Shown here in pieces: positions 22,051 through 29,425 of a stretch of 60,356 nt of DNA. Location of the stretch: positions 1-60,356 of IMG/VR virus record IMGVR_UViG_3300027593_000003; one strand, given 5' to 3'. Position numbers and translations under genes: made by a program. Positions within the stretch are counted from its first letter, which is position 1; the number at the start of each line of letters is the position of its first letter. Source of the DNA: a virus. The notes beneath the pieces were generated by a model. The model made no database searches and had not been told where the DNA came from. It worked only from the letters and a program-made list of their open reading frames with translations.

Positions 22051-23715
22051 ATGGGAAAAAAGACGGGTAGAAAAGCGCAACTCTCTGGAGATTTTGAATA
22101 TCCAGTACCACCAATTAATGTAGTTGCTACAGATGTAGGAACAGATAGACCATATAACAATGGTGCTATAAGTATTACTTTTGAATACCCATCAGGTCAA
22201 TTACCTATTATAAACTATACCGCAAAGTTTACTCCAAATACAGGATCAACCACTTACACAGATTTTGCAGCAACATCTCCAATTGTTATTAGTGGAATAC
22301 CTTCAGGACTGACTGGCTTTGTAACAGTAAATGCAACAAATGTAAATGGAACTTCTCAGGAGTCCACTGCAACCGCCCCACTTTTAGTTACAACAGTTCC
22401 ACAGTCACCAAGAACAGTAACAGCAACATCTACAACTACTGGACCAGGACATAGCACAGATGGAAATCAGACTACTACTCCAGGACAGCGTGGACAGGAT
22501 ATTGTTTCTTGGGGACACCCAGCAGATGGAGGTAAGGCTATATCAAAGTATGTTATTACTTCTTCAGATACAGCAGTACAGCCAGGCGGCTTAGCATCTC
22601 CATACGAAGTTAATTATCCAGCAACATCTTTGGGAATTAGAGAAACAATGGCAAGCGCCCAAATTTATACAGTAAAAGCAGTAAATGCAAATGGAACATC
22701 TCTTGGTCAAGCCACTGGTGAAGTTACAACATTCTTCTCACCTCCAGCATTCTTTTCACCACCTAACTTTTTTGCACCACCTAACTTTTTTGCACCACCT
22801 AATTTTTTTGCGCCACCTAACTTCTTTGCGCCACCTCAGTTCTTTGCACCACCAAACTTCTTCGTTCCACCACTATTCTTTGCACCACCTCAGTTTTTTG
22901 CCCCACCGCAGTTCTTTGCGCCACCGCAGTTCTTTGCGCCACCTAACTTTTTTACCCCTCCAGGGTTCTTTGCACCACCAAGATTCTTTGCCCCTCCAGC
23001 ATTCTTCTCGCCTCCAGGGTTCTTTTCACCACCAAGATTCTTCTCGCCTCCAGGGTTCTTTGCACCACCAAGATTCTTTGCCCCTCCAGGGTTCTTTGGC
23101 CCACCAAGATTCTTTGGTCCTCCAGGGTTTTGTATTCCAGCAGATACTGAAGTGCTAACTACAGACGGTTATAAGAAAGCAAAAGATATTAAAGTTGATG
23201 ATTATCTTTTAACTGCTTCTTTTGATAACCTACCTAAGCATGACTCTAATTGTTCTCAAGGCCACATAACAACAGAATGTATTATCAAGGTTGCTGGATG
23301 GAGAGACCTATCTATGGTTAACCCATCTACCCTAGAGTCTAAGGTTACAAATATTTTTAAACAAACAAAATCCTCATTTATGAGAATTAACAACAATCCT
23401 AAACACGACCTATCTTTAGTAGAGCAGCCTCTAGTAAAAAGAGGCAGCGAATACATGTTCCCAGAAGTAACTGATTTAGAGGTTGGCGACGAGATTTATA
23501 ATTACGATGATCCCTCTAGTCCAATTGTTATAGATTCACTAAATATAATTGAAGAAGATCTAGATGTCTTCCTATTCTATAGAGAGCCTTGGGGACTTCT
23601 TGTAGCTGGATCAATGCTTGCCTACAATGGATGCGAAACATCTACTGAATTTATTCAAGTTGAAGATGATCATCATGATCAAGAAGAGGCAAATACAGAA
23701 TTTCAGGATATATAA
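22051..23715 (+). CDS. FN3, FFxPP-repeat and Hint-domain protein
   Basis: The 554-residue protein has three parts. Residues about 15-228 form two fibronectin-III-like domains. Residues 228-359 are 22 consecutive FFxPPx hexapeptides, mostly FFAPPN, FFAPPQ, FFAPPR and FFSPPG. From C361 (FCIPADTEVLTTDGYKKAKD) a Hint domain begins: C361 is the nucleophile position, H452 (NPKHDLSLV) fits block B, and LLVAGSMLAYNGC ends with N526 at the terminal Asn position. The usual penultimate His is Tyr. Hint domains catalyse self-cleavage or splicing, so the repeat region could be released or joined to another molecule. About 28 residues follow N526. No homing endonuclease is present. The oxygenase operon begins 38 bases downstream. 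Confidence 0.8.
   Translation: MGKKTGRKAQLSGDFEYPVPPINVVATDVGTDRPYNNGAISITFEYPSGQLPIINYTAKFTPNTGSTTYTDFAATSPIVISGIPSGLTGFVTVNATNVNGTSQESTATAPLLVTTVPQSPRTVTATSTTTGPGHSTDGNQTTTPGQRGQDIVSWGHPADGGKAISKYVITSSDTAVQPGGLASPYEVNYPATSLGIRETMASAQIYTVKAVNANGTSLGQATGEVTTFFSPPAFFSPPNFFAPPNFFAPPNFFAPPNFFAPPQFFAPPNFFVPPLFFAPPQFFAPPQFFAPPQFFAPPNFFTPPGFFAPPRFFAPPAFFSPPGFFSPPRFFSPPGFFAPPRFFAPPGFFGPPRFFGPPGFCIPADTEVLTTDGYKKAKDIKVDDYLLTASFDNLPKHDSNCSQGHITTECIIKVAGWRDLSMVNPSTLESKVTNIFKQTKSSFMRINNNPKHDLSLVEQPLVKRGSEYMFPEVTDLEVGDEIYNYDDPSSPIVIDSLNIIEEDLDVFLFYREPWGLLVAGSMLAYNGCETSTEFIQVEDDHHDQEEANTEFQDI
22732..23127 (+). repeat. Twenty-two 18-bp repeats encoding FFxPPx
   Basis: The array of 18-base units encodes FF, one small residue (Ala, Ser, Val, Thr or Gly), PP and one variable residue (Asn, Gln, Arg, Gly, Ala, Leu). 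Codons vary between units, so the peptide pattern is under selection rather than being simple recent slippage. The paired prolines are an obvious potential target for prolyl hydroxylation. Confidence 0.9.
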
Positions 23716-23718
23716 TCC

Positions 23719-23747
23719 TTGACTATATTGCATAAAAATGCTATTCT
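23719..23747 (+). promoter_or_regulatory. Leaderless promoter of the oxygenase operon
   Basis: TTGACT (23719-23724), a 17-base spacer ending in TGC, and TATTCT (23742-23747) form a complete promoter with an extended -10. The ATG at 23754 begins exactly six bases later and no ribosome binding site is present. This is the best-formed of the leaderless promoters in the window. Confidence 0.75.
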
Positions 23748-23753
23748 TTAATA

Positions 23754-24377
23754 ATGATATACAACAAAAAACAACTGTATCCTGGAATATGGGTATATCC
23801 TAATTCTTTTCCAAAAGAACTTGATCTAATTAATAGGATTGAGGAATGCGTATCTAGCAAGCAAGCTGACTGGAATGGCGCAAGTGTTTGCTTAGAAGAA
23901 ATAGATTTAACTTATAGAGATGCCTGGGATTTTAAGTTATCGGCTTTAGGCAAATCCCACCCACTTTATAAAGATATTTATGACTGTCAAAAAGATGCAG
24001 TTCAAGATTTTTGCAATATGTATTCAATTAAAATGGATTTCTGGGAATGGACAAATATTGTTAAGTATTACCCAAATCAATTTTTTCAAGAACATGCAGA
24101 TGACGGTTGGTCATATAAATGCGCTGTCTCTCTAGTTGGATATCCAAATGATGGATATACTGGGGGAGGGCTATATTTCCCTAAATTTAATTTACATATA
24201 ACCCCAGAACTAGGAGACCTTGTTATATTTCCATCATCCTTTATATATTCTCACGTAGCACTGCCAGTTGAAACTGGTGTTAAATATTCTTTTGTTACCA
24301 TGCTAGACTACAACGACGACGCCCATACTGAAGAATATGATAGAATGATAGATAACAAACACAAGGGGAAAAAATAA
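23754..24377 (+). CDS. 2-oxoglutarate/Fe(II)-dependent oxygenase
   Basis: This 207-residue enzyme has metal ligands H114 and D116 (FQEHADDGWS) and H167 (IYSHVAL), with K177 in place of the usual Arg for 2-oxoglutarate binding (ETGVKYSFV). YTGGGLYFP and PELGDLVIFP are typical family strands. It is closely related in layout to the next gene (both have TYRDAWDFK or DYRDAWDFK near the middle, and SYxC after the HxD), so they are probably duplicates with related substrates. It is first in a run of eight coupled genes and directly follows the FFxPP/Hint gene. Substrate is unknown; a proline-rich fibre protein is the most interesting candidate. Confidence 0.9.
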   Translation: MIYNKKQLYPGIWVYPNSFPKELDLINRIEECVSSKQADWNGASVCLEEIDLTYRDAWDFKLSALGKSHPLYKDIYDCQKDAVQDFCNMYSIKMDFWEWTNIVKYYPNQFFQEHADDGWSYKCAVSLVGYPNDGYTGGGLYFPKFNLHITPELGDLVIFPSSFIYSHVALPVETGVKYSFVTMLDYNDDAHTEEYDRMIDNKHKGKK

Positions 24378-24378
24378 T

Positions 24379-25119
24379 ATGCTTCCAAATGGAGAAACGA
24401 TCTACCCAGGAATTATTGTATACAGAGACGTTTTTAAAAAAGAATACAATCTGGCAGAAAGATTAGAAAAGGTTTTAGAAAAACAGGAAAACAAGAAGCA
24501 CTGGAATTTAGCTCAAACAGGTTTTGATACACTAAATACAGACTACAGGGATGCTTGGGATTTTAAGATTAAAGAAAACGATGGAGGATCCTTAATGTAT
24601 GGAAATGGTAACCACGTTCAAGAAGAAAATCTTACGGAAGATGAAATAGAGCTAAGACAAATATGGAGAGACTCAAAAGGAGTCCAGCTTAGCGCTGTAG
24701 CAGATTATATGAATATGTTCCAGCTACCTCCATTAAATTACTGGGAATCTTTTAACTTTATTAAGTATGCAAAAAATCAACATTTTAATGTGCACTCAGA
24801 TCACGGGTACTCGTATGTATGTGTGCTTTCATCAGTAGGATATATTAATGACGATTATGAAGGCGGAGAGTTATTTTTTGATAAATTAGGTCTTAAGATT
24901 AAGCCAAAAGCTGGAGACTTATACCTATTCCCATCTTCTTATATCTATTCTCACGCAGCAATGCCAGTCCGATCTGGAACTAAATATGCTATTGTAACTA
25001 TGCTAGATTATCAAGAAGCTCCACATACACCTCTCTATAGAGAAATAGAAGCAAGCTATGAATATAATCATTTCACTGAAGGGAAAAAATTTATCCCAGC
25101 AGAACAAAGGGAGAGCTAA
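24379..25119 (+). CDS. 2-oxoglutarate/Fe(II)-dependent oxygenase
   Basis: The 246-residue protein has H139 and D141 (NVHSDHGYS), H192 (IYSHAAM) and K202 (RSGTKYAIV). YEGGELFFDKLGLKIKPKAG and DLYLFPSSYIYSH define the double-stranded beta helix. It shares YRDAWDFK and the overall layout with the preceding enzyme but has an insert of about 35 residues around 64-98. It starts one base after the upstream stop and ends directly before a TTG-started gene. Confidence 0.9.
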   Translation: MLPNGETIYPGIIVYRDVFKKEYNLAERLEKVLEKQENKKHWNLAQTGFDTLNTDYRDAWDFKIKENDGGSLMYGNGNHVQEENLTEDEIELRQIWRDSKGVQLSAVADYMNMFQLPPLNYWESFNFIKYAKNQHFNVHSDHGYSYVCVLSSVGYINDDYEGGELFFDKLGLKIKPKAGDLYLFPSSYIYSHAAMPVRSGTKYAIVTMLDYQEAPHTPLYREIEASYEYNHFTEGKKFIPAEQRES

Positions 25120-25833
25120 TTGATTAGAATAACAGCATATGATAATTTTCAAGACACTGCTAACATTGAGCCTCTTTCTGCAAAAAGAGACTGGATGGAT
25201 GAAACAGAGCACAATCATGCATACAGATGCTTTCCATTAACGCTAGCAAATCAATTAGGCTGGGGTATATCATTTCCAGAAGATATAACCTTTATGTGGG
25301 ATGGAGTAACAAGTACTTATCCACATAACGTTCAGGTTTTGCAGGGACAAAAGTACTGCGAGACTGGTAGAGGTCACTCAACAATTAACTTTAAAACAAA
25401 TTTAACTTTTGAAACAGACAGTAACTATACTTTGCTATCTTTTCCAGTTCCAAATATGTTCGTTGATGGAGCTCAGGCCGTAACAAGTTTATTAACAACA
25501 TCCTTTTTTGGCAGCCCATTGCCAGTTGCATGGAAGATTACAAAGCCCTACGTTCCAATTACAATCAAAGCTGGACAGCCAGTAATTGCAATTTTACCAA
25601 TATCTTTAACAGAGCTAAACAATTCTACTCTTGAGGTAAAGGATATAAGGCACATGCCACAGCCACACCTTGAGAATATCCCAACTTATGAAGGAGCAGT
25701 TGCTGCAGCTAAAGAGGCGGCAGAAAAACAAATTTGGACGGATTACTATAGGGATGCTACAGATTATCTAGGTAATAAGCTTGGGTCCCACGAAGTAAAA
25801 TCAATTAAGCTGAAGGTTAGTAAGCACAAATGA
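25120..25833 (+). CDS. DUF6065-like protein, TTG start
   Basis: The 237-residue product has KRDWMDETEHNHAYRCFPLT followed by LANQLGWGISFPEDITFMWD, a pattern I associate with the DUF6065 family, whose function is unknown. GQPVIAILPISLTELNNS near the end aligns with the IIPIKREEW segment of its neighbour, so it may be a distant relative of the proteins at 13072, 14027 and 25830. The TTG follows the previous stop directly (TAATTG) with GGGAGAG upstream. It sits inside the oxygenase operon, which suggests a joint pathway. Confidence 0.7.
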   Translation: MIRITAYDNFQDTANIEPLSAKRDWMDETEHNHAYRCFPLTLANQLGWGISFPEDITFMWDGVTSTYPHNVQVLQGQKYCETGRGHSTINFKTNLTFETDSNYTLLSFPVPNMFVDGAQAVTSLLTTSFFGSPLPVAWKITKPYVPITIKAGQPVIAILPISLTELNNSTLEVKDIRHMPQPHLENIPTYEGAVAAAKEAAEKQIWTDYYRDATDYLGNKLGSHEVKSIKLKVSKHK

Positions 25834-26540
25834 AAATTGTTTTTAATTCAAATAGGCACTATAACAACGACGAACTTGCACCAAGTCCTTCAAAAAATAC
25901 AATGCCAGCATGGTTTAAAAATGCCAGCAAATATTGGAAAGATTTTGAGGGAAACGATGTAGTCGGGCCACCAGATAATAAAAAGGGCCCAGGATTTAAA
26001 TCTTGTCCAGCTCTTCATGATATTTTTACAACAGGATATACATTTACAACACCATGCGACATTAATGTTTTTATGCAAAGCGGATATCCATTAATAAAAG
26101 CAGAGCCAGGATATGATGATTTTGTTGCAATACGTTCGCATATGGGAGAGTTCTATTATCCTGAAGGGTATTATAAATTTGTTTACCATTGGTATCCAAA
26201 CTGGGGGTTTACGCTTCCAGATGGATACAGCGCTTTAGTAGTTCAGCCAATCAATAACTTCGGCCTGCCTTTTTTAACAGTAGGCGGTATAATTGATAGT
26301 GACAAGTACGGAGCACCAGGACTGATGCCCTTTTTTATTAGAGACGGATTTACAGGAATAATTCCAAAAGGAACCCCTTACGCACAAATTATTCCGATCA
26401 AAAGAGAAGAATGGGTATCAGAGTTTAATTTGTATACCTATCAAGAAATGCAAAAAAAGCATGACGATCACGTAGCTATTTATAGAGCAGACACTGGCGT
26501 TTATAAAAAAAGAACTTGGGTACCTAAAAAATATGAATAG
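25830..26540 (+). CDS. Unknown paralogue, MPAWF/KSCPAL type
   Basis: This 236-residue protein overlaps the previous stop by four bases (ATGA). It carries TMPAWFKNASKYW, FKSCPALHDIFTTGYTFTTP, a central YHWYPNWGFTLPDGYSALVV segment, TPYAQIIPIKREEWVSEF and the KKRTWVPKKYE tail. These align with the proteins at 13072 and 14027. Three clear paralogues plus one distant one in a single phage is notable. The function is unknown. Confidence 0.7.
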   Translation: MKIVFNSNRHYNNDELAPSPSKNTMPAWFKNASKYWKDFEGNDVVGPPDNKKGPGFKSCPALHDIFTTGYTFTTPCDINVFMQSGYPLIKAEPGYDDFVAIRSHMGEFYYPEGYYKFVYHWYPNWGFTLPDGYSALVVQPINNFGLPFLTVGGIIDSDKYGAPGLMPFFIRDGFTGIIPKGTPYAQIIPIKREEWVSEFNLYTYQEMQKKHDDHVAIYRADTGVYKKRTWVPKKYE

Positions 26541-26553
26541 GAAAAGAAACTAA

Positions 26554-27237
26554 ATGGATAACACGGTAGAGAACTCATCGGATATTAGAAAGCACAGAAC
26601 ATCTATTACTCCTTCAGGATACTTTGGCAACGGCCCAGAAAACATTGTTGAAATTGAAAATTTGTTAACTGAAGAAGAAAATGAATACCTTCTTAATTTT
26701 ATTAAGGGTAATCAAGTATGGGATCAAGGGCAAGACGTACGTAATGAAAATGGAACTATAATTTATCAACACAATGTATGGGCAGATCGTGTTGCAACAA
26801 AAAAATCCCTAGATGAATCAGACCCTAATGTTTCGGTAATGCTAAATACAATAATTCAAAGACTAAGACTTATTATTGAAAAGCACTTTAATGTAGAGGT
26901 AAACCCAACAGGGCCTTGTTTAGTAAGATGGCCAGTTGGTTCTATGCAGTGGCCACATGCAGACAAAGAGTTGCACGAAGGTCCAGACAAGGGCACCGCA
27001 AACAATTTCCCGTGGTACGACATTGGAACAGTAATTTATTTAAATGAAGACTATGAGGGTGGAAGACTTCATTTTCCAAAACAAGAAATTGCCTTTAAGC
27101 CAAAAGCTAGAGCTGCATATTTTTTTCCAGGAGATTTAAACTATATACACGGAGTAGACGTAATTACACAAGGCACCAGATACACCTCACCATGGTTCTG
27201 GACTATAACTAAATTAGGAGAAAAAACAAATGGCTGA
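26554..27237 (+). CDS. 2-oxoglutarate/Fe(II) oxygenase, prolyl-hydroxylase-like
   Basis: This 227-residue enzyme is among the most canonical of the set: H135 and D137 (QWPHADKEL), H199 (NYIHGVDVI) and R209 (GTRYTSPWF). YEGGRLHFP and AAYFFPGDLNYIHG match the prolyl-4-hydroxylase alpha-subunit pattern. It probably hydroxylates a peptide side chain. Its 3' end overlaps the next start by eight bases. The arginine, rather than lysine, at the 2-oxoglutarate site separates it from the first two enzymes. Confidence 0.9.
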   Translation: MDNTVENSSDIRKHRTSITPSGYFGNGPENIVEIENLLTEEENEYLLNFIKGNQVWDQGQDVRNENGTIIYQHNVWADRVATKKSLDESDPNVSVMLNTIIQRLRLIIEKHFNVEVNPTGPCLVRWPVGSMQWPHADKELHEGPDKGTANNFPWYDIGTVIYLNEDYEGGRLHFPKQEIAFKPKARAAYFFPGDLNYIHGVDVITQGTRYTSPWFWTITKLGEKTNG

Positions 27238-28090
27238 TTTCACATCAAAAACACTCTATCCTAGAATTGAAATCTACAAGGGCTTGCTCCCAGATCATAA
27301 AGAAATTTTTGATGTTGTAAAGTCAACCGAGAGCATTGAAAATGAGTCGGACGAGCACTACTTTGTTCCGTGGACAAAATGGAGCAAGTTTGGAACTTAC
27401 TCATCAACAAAGTTTAAGGGTGCAGTAGAAAGCCTACTTGGTAAAAATAAAACCTTCGACAAAGAGTACTGGGCTGCCGAAAAGGTTTGGGACGCATATA
27501 ATGTTGCCATTGATGACTATATTAAAAAGTATAATGTAGAGCTTCCCAAAGATTGTCAGCTAGGATCATCCTCATTCTGTAAATATTTTACTAACGTTGA
27601 TTCTTTAAAAAATAATTTAACCATGCAGTATCATACTGATTTTAAGCAAACAGATAAGGATGCTCCAGGAGATAAGTTTTATATTACATGCACAGTTTAC
27701 ATTAACGATGATTACGAAGGTGGAGAAATAGAGTTTTATGTAAACGGAGAATTTGTTCCTGCATATAAGCCAGAGGCTGGAGATATTATGGTTTTCCCTT
27801 CTGGCGAAGGATACTATCATGGAGTTAAGACTGCAACAAAAGGCAATAAGTATTTAATAAGAAACTTTATGTTTTATCCATATGCAGGGTCAGAAGAGTG
27901 GCTTGCAAACCAATTGAAGTATGGTGCAACAAAATGGGCAGAGATGGAAAAAAGAAGAATAAGCCTTGATGTATACGGAGGCAACTTGGTATTTGAAAAC
28001 GGAAAAGAAAAGGTTCCAACTGAAAAAGAAATACAAGACCACATAGACTATTTGGATAGTTTAGAAGATAAAGATAAGACGGTGTGCTAA
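27230..28090 (+). CDS. 2-oxoglutarate/Fe(II)-dependent oxygenase
   Basis: The 286-residue enzyme is the largest of the cluster. H135 and D137 (QYHTDFKQ), H197 (YYHGVKTA) and K207 (KGNKYLIRN) are the active-site residues. INDDYEGGEIEFYVNGE and KPEAGDIMVFPSGEGYYHG mark the core. A charged extension of about 65 residues follows the catalytic domain (for example KEKVPTEKEIQDHIDYLD), absent in its neighbours; it may bind a partner. The stop overlaps the next ATG as TAATG. Confidence 0.9.
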   Translation: MADFTSKTLYPRIEIYKGLLPDHKEIFDVVKSTESIENESDEHYFVPWTKWSKFGTYSSTKFKGAVESLLGKNKTFDKEYWAAEKVWDAYNVAIDDYIKKYNVELPKDCQLGSSSFCKYFTNVDSLKNNLTMQYHTDFKQTDKDAPGDKFYITCTVYINDDYEGGEIEFYVNGEFVPAYKPEAGDIMVFPSGEGYYHGVKTATKGNKYLIRNFMFYPYAGSEEWLANQLKYGATKWAEMEKRRISLDVYGGNLVFENGKEKVPTEKEIQDHIDYLDSLEDKDKTVC

Positions 28091-28800
28091 TGGAAATTAT
28101 ATCCCTTAAAGATGATGTTTTTGTTGTTGATAATTTAATTACAGAAGAAGAATGTCAAAAAATAATTGCTTATTTTGATGCAATTACAGATGCAGGACAT
28201 TTAAAGTGGAATCAAATATCTTTTTATGGTTCTTTGGCAATGGGCTACTGGCCATGGGACGAAAACCTTTTAGTGTTTGGATTGCCTAAAGATTACTTTT
28301 CTATTTTAAAAGAAAAAGTAAAAAAGGCAGGAGAGATGTGTTTTGATAGAGAGCTATCAGAGGTTAGCTACCATGCACAAAAATGGGTAGTTGGCGCATT
28401 CGCTGGATTTCATTCAGACAATACTCATGAAGATGGTTCCCCCTCTGCATTCTATAAAAGCAAGTACGCTGGGTTTCTTTACTTAAATGATAATTTTGAT
28501 GGAGGAGTTTTAAACTTCAAACATCATGATATTGCAATAAAGCCAAAGCCTGGAAGATTAGCTTTCTTTAAAGGTGGGCACGGTAATGAGCACGAAGTTA
28601 CTATGGTTCAAAAGGCAGAAAGATATACAGTCGGATCTTTTTGGGATAATGCCGACGCTGTTTACACGCCAGAACAAATAGCTGAATGGGAAGCTGAGCT
28701 TAAAGAGACAAGAGCGGAACAAGAAAAAACTTACGAAGAATGGAACGAGCTTAAGAAAAAAGGAACTCCTCCAACACATAAGGGCAAATACGATGCATAA
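28090..28800 (+). CDS. 2-oxoglutarate/Fe(II)-dependent oxygenase
   Basis: The ATG at 28090 overlaps the previous stop; a GTG two codons earlier is less likely. The 236-residue product has H108 and D110 (GFHSDNTHED), H168 (NEHEVTMV) and R178 (AERYTVGSF). FDGGVLNFKHHDIAIKPKPG is the usual core. After the domain comes a charged coiled-coil-like tail (EWEAELKETRAEQEKTYEEW). It overlaps the next gene by eight bases. Confidence 0.88.
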   Translation: MEIISLKDDVFVVDNLITEEECQKIIAYFDAITDAGHLKWNQISFYGSLAMGYWPWDENLLVFGLPKDYFSILKEKVKKAGEMCFDRELSEVSYHAQKWVVGAFAGFHSDNTHEDGSPSAFYKSKYAGFLYLNDNFDGGVLNFKHHDIAIKPKPGRLAFFKGGHGNEHEVTMVQKAERYTVGSFWDNADAVYTPEQIAEWEAELKETRAEQEKTYEEWNELKKKGTPPTHKGKYDA

Positions 28801-29395
28801 AGAAATTATTAACAAGGATATACATTACTACACTGAGGTTTTTGATGATACAGAATCCATGATAAAAGAAATTGAATGGATGGACCAATTTCAAGATGTT
28901 GGGTCTCAAATAACTAAATGGGAGCCATGGCTTTCTTCTTGCAAAAGTGTGCAGTACGGTTATCAAAAAACAATAAATTATAAAAATGTTTTAAACAATA
29001 ACCCTAGAGACAGACATAACTCTAAAATTGCCAGTATAATCCATTATAGAGCAATTCAAATAGGAGAAGAATATGCTTTGTCTCACGGCATAGATCTCGG
29101 CGATCTTCCAACACATTGTAAAATATATAAGTATGACAACTTAACAGAAATGGGTCCTCACACAGATTACGATCCAGACTATAGCCCAAAAGATTTAATA
29201 GGCACAGTCTCAATTGTTTTTTATATAAATGATGACTACTTGGGTGGAGATCTAAATTTTCCAAATGACGATATATCTGTAAAGCCAAAGGCAAGCAGCG
29301 CATTAGTGTTTAAATCACACGGAGTTTTACATGAGCCAAAGCCAACAACAGAAGGCACGAAATATATGGTTGCAATATTTTTCTTTAAAAAGTAA
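28793..29395 (+). CDS. 2-oxoglutarate/Fe(II)-dependent oxygenase
   Basis: The 200-residue enzyme ends the operon. H123 and D125 (MGPHTDYDPDY), H180 (GVLHEPKP) and K190 (GTKYMVAIF) form the predicted active site, and YINDDYLGGDLNFPNDDISV is the core strand pair. Its N-terminal half has no recognisable extra domain. The eight-base overlap with the previous gene indicates coupled translation. A leaderless promoter for the next gene lies right after its stop. Confidence 0.88.
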   Translation: MHKEIINKDIHYYTEVFDDTESMIKEIEWMDQFQDVGSQITKWEPWLSSCKSVQYGYQKTINYKNVLNNNPRDRHNSKIASIIHYRAIQIGEEYALSHGIDLGDLPTHCKIYKYDNLTEMGPHTDYDPDYSPKDLIGTVSIVFYINDDYLGGDLNFPNDDISVKPKASSALVFKSHGVLHEPKPTTEGTKYMVAIFFFKK

Positions 29396-29413
29396 CCCTA
29401 ATAAGGATTGGTA

Positions 29414-29419
29414 TATAAT
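29414..29419 (+). promoter_or_regulatory. -10 box of leaderless promoter
   Basis: TATAAT (29414-29419) is followed by AATAAG and then ATG at 29426, six bases apart. No Shine-Dalgarno sequence and no clear -35 box are visible. An in-frame TTG at 29408 lies upstream of the -10 box and cannot be the start of this transcript. Confidence 0.6.
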
Positions 29420-29425
29420 AATAAG

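Noticed and set aside
22732-23127. CRISPR-like look of the regular 18-bp array
   Set aside because: There are no unique spacers; the periodicity is that of a coding hexapeptide and stays in frame throughout.
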